DNA of 64,000 bases from CANLBN01 sp050633525 (GTDB taxonomy: Bacteria > Pseudomonadota > Gammaproteobacteria > Pseudomonadales > Cellvibrionaceae), in the NCBI GenBank assembly GCA_050633525.1, contig JBOEGR010000021.1, forward strand, positions 62,001-126,000, read 5' to 3'. Below the pieces are notes generated by a model. The model was given only the letters and a program-made list of their open reading frames with translations. It did no database searches and was not told where the DNA came from. How positions within the stretch are numbered: position 1 is the first letter of the stretch; the number at the start of each line of letters is the position of its first letter. This document shows positions 37,023 to 46,006 of this stretch, one piece after another. A program made the translations under genes and the position numbers.

Positions 37023-38755
37023 TGAGAATCAGCATCGTATTAGTTTTTTTATTGGCAATTTTAGGTATTGCTTTAGGGGTTTTTTCCTACAAAAATCATC
37101 AAGAATTTAGTAATCAAAGTTATTTGGAAGGCCTTTCTCTAATCAATCAGCTGAAACATGCTGATGCTGGCTTGAATATCTTATTACTTAAATCCCGTTA
37201 TGGCCTGCAAGCCGATTATGATGATATGGCGAAAAAGACCGTTTTTTTGAATGATGGTTTAAGCAGCCTTAAATCTCAATATTTACAAAACTATTTAGAA
37301 AATGATCTCGATTTTTCTAATGCATTTAAAGAGTATGAAGAACAACTATCTCTCAAAGTGGATTTGGTAGAGAGCTTTAAATCGCATAACGCGGTACTAC
37401 GTAATTCGATTAAATATGCTCCACCCTTAGGCGATAAACTTATTTTAGAGCTTGAGTCTAAAAATAATGACTCGGTTGAGTTGCTCAAAAATATTAATCG
37501 GGCTCTCTATCGCTGGTCACTTTATAGTGATAAAGAACAGGCTGATATTATTCAGGCGAATTCGCGTAATATTTTAGATTTGACAACTGCATTCGAAAAC
37601 GATGTTCCTCTGCTTGAATACAATTCTCATGTTATTGCGGTGGTGGATGAGCAAGAGCAAACTCAAAGTTATCTTAATAATGCCTTGTCTGTTAATACTG
37701 AAAATACCTTAGCCAATGTCGATAGTTTTTACACCAGCAGTTATTTATCCAAGTCGGCAGATGCAGGCAAGTTTCGCACTTATGCCATGATTGCTTATGG
37801 TGTGTTAGCCGCATTAGTGGCGCTGTATTTTGCATGGTTGTTACGTAAGAGTTATACGGAACTTGAAGATAAAGTCGATCGAAGAACGCAACAAATTAAC
37901 ACTGCTTACAGTGAGTTAAAAGAATCCCAAGAGCAATTGGTTCAATCTGAGAAAATGGCCTCACTTGGTCAAATGGTAGCGGGTGTCGCTCATGAAATTA
38001 ACACGCCATTGGGTTATGTTAACAACAATGTTTCTATTGTGAGTAGCCTGTTTACCAGTATGGAAATACTGATGAAAAGCTTAGGCAAAGTGTATCAAGA
38101 GGCTTTGAATAAACCTCACAATAAAGAAGCACTTAGGGACCACCTAGTTCAATCCTTAAAAAAATATCATCGAATGGAAGAAGATGGAATTGTCCTTGAA
38201 GCAAAAGAATTGTTGGAAGACAGTTCTCACGGTTTGAGTGATATTTCGGAATTGGTGAAGAACCTTCGCAGTTTCTCCCGCTTGGATCGGCAGACAGTAG
38301 AGCAGTTCGATATAGCTGATGGGCTTAACAACACGCTTAAAATTGCTAGTAGTATTATTAAAAAATCTAACCTTGATGTCGTCAAAAACTACAATGACCT
38401 TGTCTTCTTAGAGTGTAACCCCTCTAAGATTAATCAGGTCTTCCTCAATATTATTACAAATTCAGCACAAGCAATGCCTGAAAATGGGGGACAGCTCACA
38501 ATAGATGTTGAAAAAATCGGGGATAATGTAGAGATACGCTTCACCGATTCGGGTGAAGGAATGGATGAAGAAGCGAAGGCTAAGATTTTTGATCCTTTCT
38601 TTACAACCAAACCGGTTGGAGAGGGGACAGGCTTGGGAATGGCCATTAGTTACAAAATAGTCCGAGAGCATAAGGGCCAGATAGAGGTAACATCTGCTAA
38701 AGGTGAAGGAGCAACCATCACACTAACTTTTCCTCTGGAGCAGCCTGAGGAATAA
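37022..38755 (+). CDS. Sensor histidine kinase with periplasmic DAHL-like domain
   Basis: A 577-residue kinase starting at ATG 37022 (TAATG overlap with the peroxidase). Helix 1 at about 3-21, an all-helical periplasmic domain of about 230 residues resembling DAHL, helix 2 at about 257-277, then a coiled coil, HisKA with His324 in GVAHEINTPLGYVNN, and an ATPase with NSAQAMPE, DSGEGM and GTGLGMAIS. The HisKA type is the HupT/ZraS-like kind. It is 17 bases before the double-receiver regulator. Confidence 0.9.
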   Translation: MRISIVLVFLLAILGIALGVFSYKNHQEFSNQSYLEGLSLINQLKHADAGLNILLLKSRYGLQADYDDMAKKTVFLNDGLSSLKSQYLQNYLENDLDFSNAFKEYEEQLSLKVDLVESFKSHNAVLRNSIKYAPPLGDKLILELESKNNDSVELLKNINRALYRWSLYSDKEQADIIQANSRNILDLTTAFENDVPLLEYNSHVIAVVDEQEQTQSYLNNALSVNTENTLANVDSFYTSSYLSKSADAGKFRTYAMIAYGVLAALVALYFAWLLRKSYTELEDKVDRRTQQINTAYSELKESQEQLVQSEKMASLGQMVAGVAHEINTPLGYVNNNVSIVSSLFTSMEILMKSLGKVYQEALNKPHNKEALRDHLVQSLKKYHRMEEDGIVLEAKELLEDSSHGLSDISELVKNLRSFSRLDRQTVEQFDIADGLNNTLKIASSIIKKSNLDVVKNYNDLVFLECNPSKINQVFLNIITNSAQAMPENGGQLTIDVEKIGDNVEIRFTDSGEGMDEEAKAKIFDPFFTTKPVGEGTGLGMAISYKIVREHKGQIEVTSAKGEGATITLTFPLEQPEE

Positions 38756-38772
38756 CCAACAGTGAGATTGTT

Positions 38773-39768
38773 ATGACTAAGCGTTACCGATTACTATTCG
38801 TAGATGATGAAGAACGAGTATTAAGGTCTCTAAAATCTGTATTTCGTCGCCAATATGATGTGTATGTTGCATCGAGTGGTTTTGAAGCATTAGAGATATT
38901 GGCACAGCAACCTATCGACGTCATTATTAGTGACCAGCGCATGCCCAATATGACGGGTAATGAGCTTCTGTCCCTTGTTCGCCAGCAGTATCCGAGCGTG
39001 ATGCGTTTGTTGCTGACGGGCTATGTCGACAAATTGGCTATTATCGATACCATTAATGAAGGCGAGATTTTCCGTTATATCAGTAAGCCTTGGGATATTG
39101 ATGATATCAAATCAACGGTAGCCTTAGCGGCCAAAGCGTCCGAGCACGCCCTTCCTGTTGAGTCAAAGCCCGAGTTTGAGCGCCTGAAAGCAGAAAAGCA
39201 AAAAACCGCGACAATTACTCAGTTCCCTACGCAGATTGCCGATACCCACCGTGTTAATAAGCTCACTACCGAACAGCGCCTAAAAGAAAAGACGGCCTTT
39301 GTCTTGATGGATAAAGATCAGGGTGTAAGAAACTCAATACGTTCTATCAGTCGTCGTTTTGGTTTTAATGTTTACGGCGTGAGTTCTTATGTTCAGGCGG
39401 TGCGAACATTCGCGATTCGTCCTGATGTAGGGGTGGTGATTATTGGTATTGCTGTTAGCCCAAAAGAAACGCTCGAAGCGCTTAATTTATTTAAGCAGCA
39501 CCGACCCGATCTAAGTGTGATTGCCTTGGCAGATTACACTGATGCCAATGTTGCGATTGATTTGATTAACCAAGGGCAGGTTTTTCGTTACCTAGAAAAA
39601 CCGGTTGATTCTCAGGAATTTGAGCGTGCGGTAATATTGGCTATCAAGCGCCACCAAATGCTGAAAGAAGTGAAATCCTTAAATCAGCGTTATACCGTCA
39701 ACGCATGGACTCGTCCAGCAACAGCGGGCATCCAAAAACTAAAGCAGTTCTTTAAACAGTCAGCTTAA
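38773..39768 (+). CDS. Response regulator with two receiver domains, second degenerate
   Basis: A 331-residue protein with no DNA-binding or enzymatic output. REC1 (residues 5-118) has DDEE near 11, Asp54 in VIISDQRMPNM and Lys in YISKPWD, and is of the HupR-like type. REC2 (about 175-290) has the fold (AFVLMDKDQGVRNSI, FRYLEKPVDSQEF) but the phosphoacceptor region reads VVIIGIAVS, so no Asp. The RVNKL linker of about 50 residues joins them. Output must come from a partner protein. Last gene of the operon, ending in a 20-base palindrome. Confidence 0.9.
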   Translation: MTKRYRLLFVDDEERVLRSLKSVFRRQYDVYVASSGFEALEILAQQPIDVIISDQRMPNMTGNELLSLVRQQYPSVMRLLLTGYVDKLAIIDTINEGEIFRYISKPWDIDDIKSTVALAAKASEHALPVESKPEFERLKAEKQKTATITQFPTQIADTHRVNKLTTEQRLKEKTAFVLMDKDQGVRNSIRSISRRFGFNVYGVSSYVQAVRTFAIRPDVGVVIIGIAVSPKETLEALNLFKQHRPDLSVIALADYTDANVAIDLINQGQVFRYLEKPVDSQEFERAVILAIKRHQMLKEVKSLNQRYTVNAWTRPATAGIQKLKQFFKQSA

Positions 39769-39776
39769 GCTGACTG
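39757..39776. repeat. 20-bp perfect palindrome spanning a stop codon
   Basis: CAGTCAGCTTAAGCTGACTG reads the same on both strands and includes the TAA stop of the double-receiver gene. It lies between convergent genes and may act as a hairpin terminator, though no T run follows. Alternatively a protein-binding site. Confidence 0.5.
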
Positions 39777-39788
39777 CCCAAGGGCTAT

Positions 39789-40109
39789 CTATGGGCATGA
39801 AAATGCTTGATAGCTCTGTTCACCTTCCACAGGGGCGCCGTCGGCAACGATGGTGTTTGCCCCTAGTGTGACAGCCTCGTTTCTGGCTAATACCTGCAAC
39901 TCTCTAGTGACCTTATCGTTATTGCGTGGAATAAAGCCCAATTTGTGCTTCACATTGGCTTTAATGTTTCCAACTTTTGTACAGTTTTGTACGCCATCAA
40001 TGACGGTAATAAGCACTTTTCGACCGTCAGTATTTTCATTGACCCATGTACAGCCAGTTAAAATAAGTAAGGTAGTACTAAGCGTTATTAATATTGAGAT
40101 TGTTTTCAT
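39789..40109 (-). CDS. DUF4156-family lipoprotein
   Basis: A 106-residue lipoprotein with lipobox LTGC (Cys about 20). The pattern VQNCTKVGNIKANVKHKLGF, followed by LARNEAVTLGANTIVAD, matches DUF4156, a group related in layout to RcsF. Two further Cys could form a disulfide. It starts four bases after the acetyltransferase stop and is probably co-transcribed with it. Function unknown. Confidence 0.75.
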   Translation of the reverse strand: MKTISILITLSTTLLILTGCTWVNENTDGRKVLITVIDGVQNCTKVGNIKANVKHKLGFIPRNNDKVTRELQVLARNEAVTLGANTIVADGAPVEGEQSYQAFSCP

Positions 40110-40113
40110 TTGC

Positions 40114-40599
40114 TCACCTTTCTTCGCTTGAGTGTTTGCTCGCTATCGTTTCATAAGCATTGTAGCCGCGCTTTTGCCACCATTGAGCCGCGTGTTCGTT
40201 ACCTGTGTCCCATCCCACTTGAAAGGCTTCGGCTCCCATAAAAATGAGTTGTTGTTCTATCGCATCGAGTAGTGATTGCCCTATACCTTTATTACGATGC
40301 TCGGGTGATACCCACAAACTGTAAATAACGCCTACGGAGGATAGCTTTACCACTGGACGCTGATAAATATGGCCTGTAATAGTGCCAATAATCGTATCGC
40401 CCTCTCGGGCAGTTAATACATGAGCAGTCGGCGAGCTAATAGCATGGGCAATAATATCTCGCGCCCTTTGCTGTTTTGAGTCACTGTCACCACCGAACGG
40501 CCTTTTAGGTGATTCGTTATCAATGGCTTGCCATAGGCTAGCAAGCAGAGATGAATCTGTTATTTTTGCTTCGAGGATGGTGTATGAATGTTCTGACAC
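40114..40599 (-). CDS. GNAT-family N-acetyltransferase
   Basis: A 161-residue enzyme. The acetyl-CoA binding motif is seen as SLWVSPEHRNKGIGQSLLDA (Q/RxxGxG/A pattern HRNKGIG) at about 93-112, with a following strand and helix (GWDTGNEHAAQWWQKRGY). Substrate unknown; similar proteins acetylate amines, antibiotics or peptide N-termini. It leads a two-gene unit with the DUF4156 lipoprotein. The 231 bases upstream hold no gene and only the terminator of pckA. Confidence 0.85.
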   Translation of the reverse strand: MSEHSYTILEAKITDSSLLASLWQAIDNESPKRPFGGDSDSKQQRARDIIAHAISSPTAHVLTAREGDTIIGTITGHIYQRPVVKLSSVGVIYSLWVSPEHRNKGIGQSLLDAIEQQLIFMGAEAFQVGWDTGNEHAAQWWQKRGYNAYETIASKHSSEER

Positions 40600-40786
40600 G
40601 TTATCGGCTGATGGAATCTAATAGTGATGAGTTTATGTTGGAATAAGTGTTAACGCTACCACAGCACTATAGTCATGTGCAGCAAAAAATAGAAGTGGTA
40701 GGGTATATCTGTTCAAATAGAGGCGCAAATTATCTGGGGCGTATCGTATATCTTGAGCGCTCATCACCTACTTCCTGTAGGCGTAA

Positions 40787-40811
40787 AAAAGGCCGCATAA
40801 AGCGGCCTTTT
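40787..40811 (-). terminator. Rho-independent terminator of pckA
   Basis: AAAAGGCCGC at 40787-40796 pairs with GCGGCCTTTT at 40802-40811 around a five-base loop. On the minus strand it follows the pckA stop by 20 bases and is followed by a T run. Confidence 0.9.
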
Positions 40812-40830
40812 GGGTTTTGATCAAATGTGA

Positions 40831-42393
40831 TTATGCTTGTGGGCCGGCTTTTGCCACCTCTTCGCTCACATTAAACTTCTTAATATTTTCAGCAAATAGA
40901 CCCGCTAGCTTAGTCGCTTGAGCGTCGTAATCGGCTTTATCGTCCCAAGCTTCGCGAGGGTTAACGAACTTGTCGTCAACGCCAGCAATGGCCTTAGGAA
41001 TATCTAGGTTTAAGATATCTAAATGTTCTGTTTCCATGCCATCTAAAGAGCCATTCTGGATAGCGGCAACAACGGCTCTAGTCACAGGGATGGGGAAGCG
41101 AGAGCCTTTACCGTTTGCGCCACCTGAACCACCAGTCCAGCCGGTATTCACAAGGTAGACTTTCGCATCAAAATCTTCGACGCGTTTCATCAGCAAGTCA
41201 CCATATTCACGGGCAGGGCGTGGCATAAACGGTGCACCAAAACAGGTCGAGAATGCTGGGTGAATGCCTGCTTCTGCGCCTAATTCTGTCGAGCCTACAC
41301 GTGCGGTATAACCTGAAAGAAAGTGGTAAGCAGCAGCTTCTTTACTAAGAATCGCTACCGGAGGTAGTACGCCTGAAACATCACAGGTTAAGAAGATAAC
41401 GTTTTTAGGTTCTCCAGCACGGTTTTCAACTTGTCTCATTTCAACGTGTTCTAGTGGGTAAGAACAGCGCCCGTTTTCCGTTAGGCTAGTATCATTGTAG
41501 TCAGGAACACCGTCATCATTATGGACAACATTTTCTACGATAGCGCCATTGCGAATGGCATCCCAAATAACGGGTTCATTTTTTTGGCTTAGATCAATCG
41601 TTTTTGCATAACAGCCGCCTTCGACATTGAAGACTGAGCCTTTGGCCCATCCGTGCTCATCATCACCAATTAAGTAGCGATCAGGGTCGGCTGATAACGT
41701 AGTTTTACCTGTTCCAGATAAACCAAAGAATAAGCAGGTGTCGCCGTCTTTGCCTACATTGGCAGAGCAGTGCATAGGCATGACGTCTTTTTCAGGTAAT
41801 AAGAAGTTCTGTACAGAGAACATCGACTTCTTCATCTCGCCTGCGTATTTCATGCCAGCGATTAGTATTTTACGTTGAGCGAAGTTGATGCAAACAATAC
41901 CTTCAGAGTTGGTGCCATCTCTTTCTGGTTCACAAACAAAGTTAGCTGCATGAAAAATAGTCCAAGCTTCTTTGCTCTTAGGGTTGTAATCGCTAGTGCG
42001 AATAAACATGTTGTAAGCAAATAGACTATGCCAAGCCGTTTCTGTGCGAACCTTGACCGGTAAGTAGTGGTCTGGGTCTTCAGCTACATGGTAGTGACCA
42101 ACAAAGTTATCGACATTAGAAAGGTGCTCATCAACGCGGTCCCATAAGGCATCAAACTTATCGGCTGGGAATGGGCGGTTAACTGCTCCCCAGTCTATCG
42201 CGTCAGCGCTGGAAGGCTCTTCTACAATAAAGCGATCAGCGGGAGAGCGGCCTGTGCGGGCTCCTGTTTCGGCAACCAATGCGCCTGTATGTGAGAGTTT
42301 TCCTTCGCCACGCTCAAGTGCGTGTTGAATTAGCTCATCGGCACTTAGGTCGGTAAAAGTCGTTACAGAGGTGTCTTCGGCAACCTGTGTCAT
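40831..42393 (-). CDS. pckA: Phosphoenolpyruvate carboxykinase (ATP)
   Basis: Gluconeogenic enzyme converting oxaloacetate and ATP to PEP, CO2 and ADP in the cytoplasm. 520 residues, near the usual length. Signature FFGLSGTGKTTLSADPDR (P-loop, about 218-235) followed by LIGDDEHGW (metal and substrate binding), plus the arginine motif NVIFLTCDVSGVLPPV and TRYTARV-like SGYTARVGSTE. AGGACC lies 8 bases before the ATG, and a strong terminator follows. In E. coli pck is also near hslO-hslR-yrfG. Confidence 0.97.
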   Translation of the reverse strand: MTQVAEDTSVTTFTDLSADELIQHALERGEGKLSHTGALVAETGARTGRSPADRFIVEEPSSADAIDWGAVNRPFPADKFDALWDRVDEHLSNVDNFVGHYHVAEDPDHYLPVKVRTETAWHSLFAYNMFIRTSDYNPKSKEAWTIFHAANFVCEPERDGTNSEGIVCINFAQRKILIAGMKYAGEMKKSMFSVQNFLLPEKDVMPMHCSANVGKDGDTCLFFGLSGTGKTTLSADPDRYLIGDDEHGWAKGSVFNVEGGCYAKTIDLSQKNEPVIWDAIRNGAIVENVVHNDDGVPDYNDTSLTENGRCSYPLEHVEMRQVENRAGEPKNVIFLTCDVSGVLPPVAILSKEAAAYHFLSGYTARVGSTELGAEAGIHPAFSTCFGAPFMPRPAREYGDLLMKRVEDFDAKVYLVNTGWTGGSGGANGKGSRFPIPVTRAVVAAIQNGSLDGMETEHLDILNLDIPKAIAGVDDKFVNPREAWDDKADYDAQATKLAGLFAENIKKFNVSEEVAKAGPQA

Positions 42394-42634
42394 GTGTTGG
42401 TCCTATTTTCTAGAGTGGTAGTGGAAGGCAATCAAGGCCGAATGCCGCCCTTACTACTCAGTAATAAAGTTAAAAATAGATGACTCTGAAATCAGCCTCT
42501 ATTTACAGGGCCGCACATTATGTCAGAATCGTTGACCGAAGCGAAGCCTAAAGAGCCGATTTTTTGATCAGTTTTAAGTGTTTTTACTTGGAAATAGCAT
42601 AAATTCTAGTAGAATTTTGGTTTTTATTATGCCT

Positions 42635-43504
42635 CTAATGCTGAGTTTTAGGCGCAAACAGGCTCTCTAGATCTTGTTTATCGTAGGTATATTGGAAACC
42701 ACAAAATTCGCAATCGACACTGATAATGCCTTGTTCTAGCAATAACTGCTCGGCATCTTCTTTGCCTAGGTGTTGTAAGGCGCGGCTACTTCTCTGCTTT
42801 GAGCAGCTACAACCAAATGCAAATTCTGATGGTTCGTAGAAACGAACCCCTTCTTCGTGGAAGAGGCGAGTGAGTACGTGCTTATGATCCAAAGTTAATA
42901 GTTCTTCTGCCGTTATCGTATTAGCCAGCTGGACACGATTTTCCCACGCTGCACGATTGGTTTGTTCGTCGGCGGTTTGTTGGGGAAGCTGTTGCAATAA
43001 TAAGCCGCTGGCAGTATCGCCATTGCTCACCAACCATATACGTGTCGGTAGCTGCTCCGATTGTTCGAAATAATGCTCTAGGCAATCAGATAGTGACGGC
43101 GCATCTAGAGGAACGATACCCTGATAGCGATTGCCCTGATCGGGGTCAATGGTAATAGAAAGGACGCCTTTGCCGATGAGCGAGGGCAGGTCATCCCCTT
43201 TCATTGGAACGTCATCGTTTGTTTTGATGATGCCGCGCAGTCTTTTGTTGTGGTCGGCTTCAGCCATGATCAGAGGTGCTGGTCCATCACCGCGCGCTTG
43301 CAGTGTTAATAAACCATCGAATTTTAATGTGCTCGATAGTAGAGCAACAGCGGCCATAAATTCTCCCAATAGTGGTTGAATGTTGGCTGGGTAAGTTTTT
43401 CCTTTTTGGATTTCACCTAAGCTAGTCTCTAAGGTAATAATTTCACCTCGAATATCCGTATTGTCGAAAATGAAACGGTGTAATAGGTCGTTGTCGTTTG
43501 GCAT
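42635..43504 (-). CDS. hslO: Redox-regulated chaperone Hsp33
   Basis: Holdase chaperone activated by oxidative unfolding. 289 residues from ATG 43504 (the frame extends to a TTG at 43555, but homologues begin near MPNDNDLLHRFIFDN). The C-terminal zinc site has the four redox Cys as CSC (FGCSCSKQ) and CEFC, spaced as in E. coli. Its usual partner hslR is 2.5 kb upstream on the same strand, beyond the chemoreceptor-BLUF pair. A weak hairpin separates the two units. Confidence 0.95.
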   Translation of the reverse strand: MPNDNDLLHRFIFDNTDIRGEIITLETSLGEIQKGKTYPANIQPLLGEFMAAVALLSSTLKFDGLLTLQARGDGPAPLIMAEADHNKRLRGIIKTNDDVPMKGDDLPSLIGKGVLSITIDPDQGNRYQGIVPLDAPSLSDCLEHYFEQSEQLPTRIWLVSNGDTASGLLLQQLPQQTADEQTNRAAWENRVQLANTITAEELLTLDHKHVLTRLFHEEGVRFYEPSEFAFGCSCSKQRSSRALQHLGKEDAEQLLLEQGIISVDCEFCGFQYTYDKQDLESLFAPKTQH

Positions 43505-43589
43505 ATGAGAGAGGGATGGAATTGTAAAGTTGAAAGTATGTATCGCAACTGACAATTCTAACAGACTAAGGAAATAGAGGTGGGTGTTT

Positions 43590-43610
43590 AAAGGGCCTTT
43601 TCGACCCTTT
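43590..43610 (-). terminator. Weak hairpin after the BLUF-chemoreceptor unit
   Basis: AAAGGG at 43590-43595 pairs with CCCTTT at 43605-43610 around a nine-base loop. It lies between the chemoreceptor stop and the hslO start on the minus strand. The T run is poor, so termination would be partial. Confidence 0.4.
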
Positions 43611-43628
43611 TATGTAAGAGGGAGGTGT

Positions 43629-45323
43629 TTACACTTGGAACTGATTTAAATTGGTATGTAGCTCAATGACTTTTTCGGCAATATTTTGATTTGAAGTTGA
43701 CGTTTTTTGTGCACCTTCATTCGTTGTTTCGGCGATGCTTTTAATACTTGTTAAACTATCATTGATTTGTTGTGAAACAACGGATTGCTCTTCAGCTGCG
43801 GTGGCTATCTGTAGGTTGAGGTCGGATATTTCAGATACGGCATCACTGGCGTCTTGAAATGCTTCAGTTGTTTCAACACTTTTTGATAGGCACATCTCGG
43901 TGCTTTGGTTGCCTTTCTTCATGCTGGATACTGCATTACCGGCTTCTTTTTGTAGGCCTTCAACGAGTGCCTGAATATCGCCAGTAGACGTTTGTGTGCG
44001 TTGTGCTAATGAGCGCACCTCGTCTGCTACTACTGCAAAGCCTCTACCGGTATCACCTGCGCGTGCTGCTTCAATAGCCGCATTTAATGCTAGCAAGTTT
44101 GTTTGCTCGGCGATTGCCCGAATAGTATCCAGGACACTGCCGATATTATTGGTTTCTTCTGCTAGTGCTTCTATCACGCCAGAGGCTTGTTCCATTTCGC
44201 CCGCTAGTTGTTTTATGATGGTGTGTGTTTCTGATGCGGCCGCTTTACCTTCGTCAACGCGTTGTTTAACCGATTCAGCCACAACGGCGGCATCCGACGT
44301 ACTTTTGGCAACACTATTAATGGTTTCACTCATTTCAGAGACGGCATTCGCGACGACTTCTGTTTCAGAGTATTGCTTTTGAACATTTCCAACGGTTTCA
44401 TTCATGACGCCAATCGCTTCCTCAGACGCTGCACCTAAAACCTCTGCTGATTCATTTACGTTGGTAATAATGCCTCTTAGTTTTTGCAAAAAGAGGTTGA
44501 ATGATCTAGCAACATCGCCAGTTTCATCCTTTGCGGAATCATCTAATTGCATTGTTAAATCGCCATCGCCAACGGAGACTTCCTGCAAACGGTCTTTGAG
44601 TATTTTGATGGGGCTTGTTATGGAGCGGCCGATTAAAAAAGGCACTATAAGAGAAAGTATGACGGAGATAACAAAGACAACAATAATTTGTTTGAGTCCA
44701 CTTTGCTCATCGTGTTCAGCTTGCAGTGCTGCTTTTAAGGTGAAATCTTGAATACGATTGACGGCGTCAATGAGTTTATGATCTAAGTCATCTTGTAATT
44801 TTTCGAGTTCTTTGATTAATGTTGATGCCTCTTCTGTATAAGCAGCAGCAAGAATGCCTAATAAAACATTATTCTTTTTTGCGATATCGTGGTGTATATT
44901 TTCTATTTCTTTCAGCGCAATACCAATTTGTTTGTATTCTACTTTTGCTTCTTCTGAATGTAATTTATCGATAGCTTCATCAACAAATACTTCGGCACTT
45001 TTAATTTCCTTTTCGACTTTGTTTGATAATGTTTTAACCTTTGTAATTAGCGTGTCTAATTCTGCTTTTGCTTCTGTATGGCCCTTCTCTACAAGTAAGG
45101 ATTTTACGATAGCCCTCTCAAAGAAAATGGTTTGCTCTAGCTGATGCTCAGTGAGCAAGGTGAGTGCCCGAGTTAGTGGTATATCTTCTTCGGCAATATC
45201 AAATAACTCTGCACCAATCTTTTCCATTTGGATAATGCCTATTGAACCCACTAGTATAATGAGAGCAAGTTGTAGGCCGGCGGCGATATAAATTTTGTAC
45301 GCAATTTTTACATTTGATAACAC
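43629..45323 (-). CDS. Methyl-accepting chemotaxis protein (helical sensor)
   Basis: A 564-residue chemoreceptor. Helix 1 at about 9-31, a helical periplasmic bundle at about 35-205 with no Cache signature, helix 2 at about 211-233, HAMP, and a signalling domain with tip EQTNLLALNAAIEAARAGDT. It lies 11 bases downstream of a BLUF photoreceptor gene on the same strand. The pair sits between hslR and hslO, genes that are adjacent in E. coli. A role in light-directed movement via BLUF is inference. Confidence 0.93.
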   Translation of the reverse strand: MLSNVKIAYKIYIAAGLQLALIILVGSIGIIQMEKIGAELFDIAEEDIPLTRALTLLTEHQLEQTIFFERAIVKSLLVEKGHTEAKAELDTLITKVKTLSNKVEKEIKSAEVFVDEAIDKLHSEEAKVEYKQIGIALKEIENIHHDIAKKNNVLLGILAAAYTEEASTLIKELEKLQDDLDHKLIDAVNRIQDFTLKAALQAEHDEQSGLKQIIVVFVISVILSLIVPFLIGRSITSPIKILKDRLQEVSVGDGDLTMQLDDSAKDETGDVARSFNLFLQKLRGIITNVNESAEVLGAASEEAIGVMNETVGNVQKQYSETEVVANAVSEMSETINSVAKSTSDAAVVAESVKQRVDEGKAAASETHTIIKQLAGEMEQASGVIEALAEETNNIGSVLDTIRAIAEQTNLLALNAAIEAARAGDTGRGFAVVADEVRSLAQRTQTSTGDIQALVEGLQKEAGNAVSSMKKGNQSTEMCLSKSVETTEAFQDASDAVSEISDLNLQIATAAEEQSVVSQQINDSLTSIKSIAETTNEGAQKTSTSNQNIAEKVIELHTNLNQFQV

Positions 45324-45334
45324 GTTACTACCCT

Positions 45335-45796
45335 TTAGAAAATAAGTTCGTTGGATTTGTTTTTGAAATGAGCGAGCAATGATTCTGCTACATGGGGTTT
45401 GTCCGATAAGTAGCGATTGCTGTCTTGTTGTTCGAAGAAAGTAGAAAACCCTTGAATGCTGCCGATTGATTCCTTATCTAACTGACGGAAACCCATCTTC
45501 CAATTGGGGAAATTACGCTCTTCAATAGTGTGCTTAGATAGGCAATTCACTCTGCTGTGTCTAGAGTCTGTTTTGATTTTTTCATACAGTGGGATAACGG
45601 TATCTTCCTCTCCTTCTAAAGCCTGAATAAAGGTGCCTTGGCCGTTATATAGCAGTAAACCTGTTATATTTTGCTTGCCATTATTCTCATGACATGTGTG
45701 CAAGAGATTGACAAGTTCATCATTATCGAAGCGTTTGTTGGAGGAACTTACATAACAAAGGGATATCATAAATTGGCTCAAATGAGTATTTCTCAT
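45335..45796 (-). CDS. BLUF-domain blue-light sensor
   Basis: A 153-residue stand-alone BLUF protein that binds FAD. The residues needed for the photocycle are present: Tyr15, Asn39 and Gln58 (numbered from the ATG at 45796), within SLCYVSSS, ENNGKQNITGLLLY and TFIQALEGE, plus W and M in FPNWKMGFRQ. A second ATG at 45769 gives the usual short N-terminus and may be the real start; ribosome sites are weak for both. No output domain is fused, so it must act on a partner. The chemoreceptor gene follows by 11 bases. Confidence 0.93.
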   Translation of the reverse strand: MRNTHLSQFMISLCYVSSSNKRFDNDELVNLLHTCHENNGKQNITGLLLYNGQGTFIQALEGEEDTVIPLYEKIKTDSRHSRVNCLSKHTIEERNFPNWKMGFRQLDKESIGSIQGFSTFFEQQDSNRYLSDKPHVAESLLAHFKNKSNELIF

Positions 45797-45837
45797 TCAA
45801 GTGTAGAAGACAAATATGATCTTGCAACTATGTGTGA

Positions 45838-45939
45838 CTTGGTTTTGAGGGTTTTTCTTTTGCTGATATCGAGGCTTTGGATGACAAAGGAAAATACAGT
45901 GTTAAGAGAATGTATTGGTATGATGTAAAACGATATTAA
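45838..45939 (+). pseudogene. Possible C-terminal remnant of a lost gene
   Basis: In the 210 bases between the BLUF gene and hslR one plus-strand frame, ending at TAA 45937, reads like a protein C-terminus (GFEGFSFADIEALDDKGKY, then SVKRMYWYDVKRY). It is closed upstream by TGA at 45835 and has no start. It points to a gene lost when the region was rearranged. The family is not recognised; chance cannot be excluded. Confidence 0.25.
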
Positions 45940-46006
45940 ATGGCTTGGCTGTCTTTGTTAGACGATGGTCGAATAATTTATTTATCACAGTGGCTATTGC
46001 TGATAC

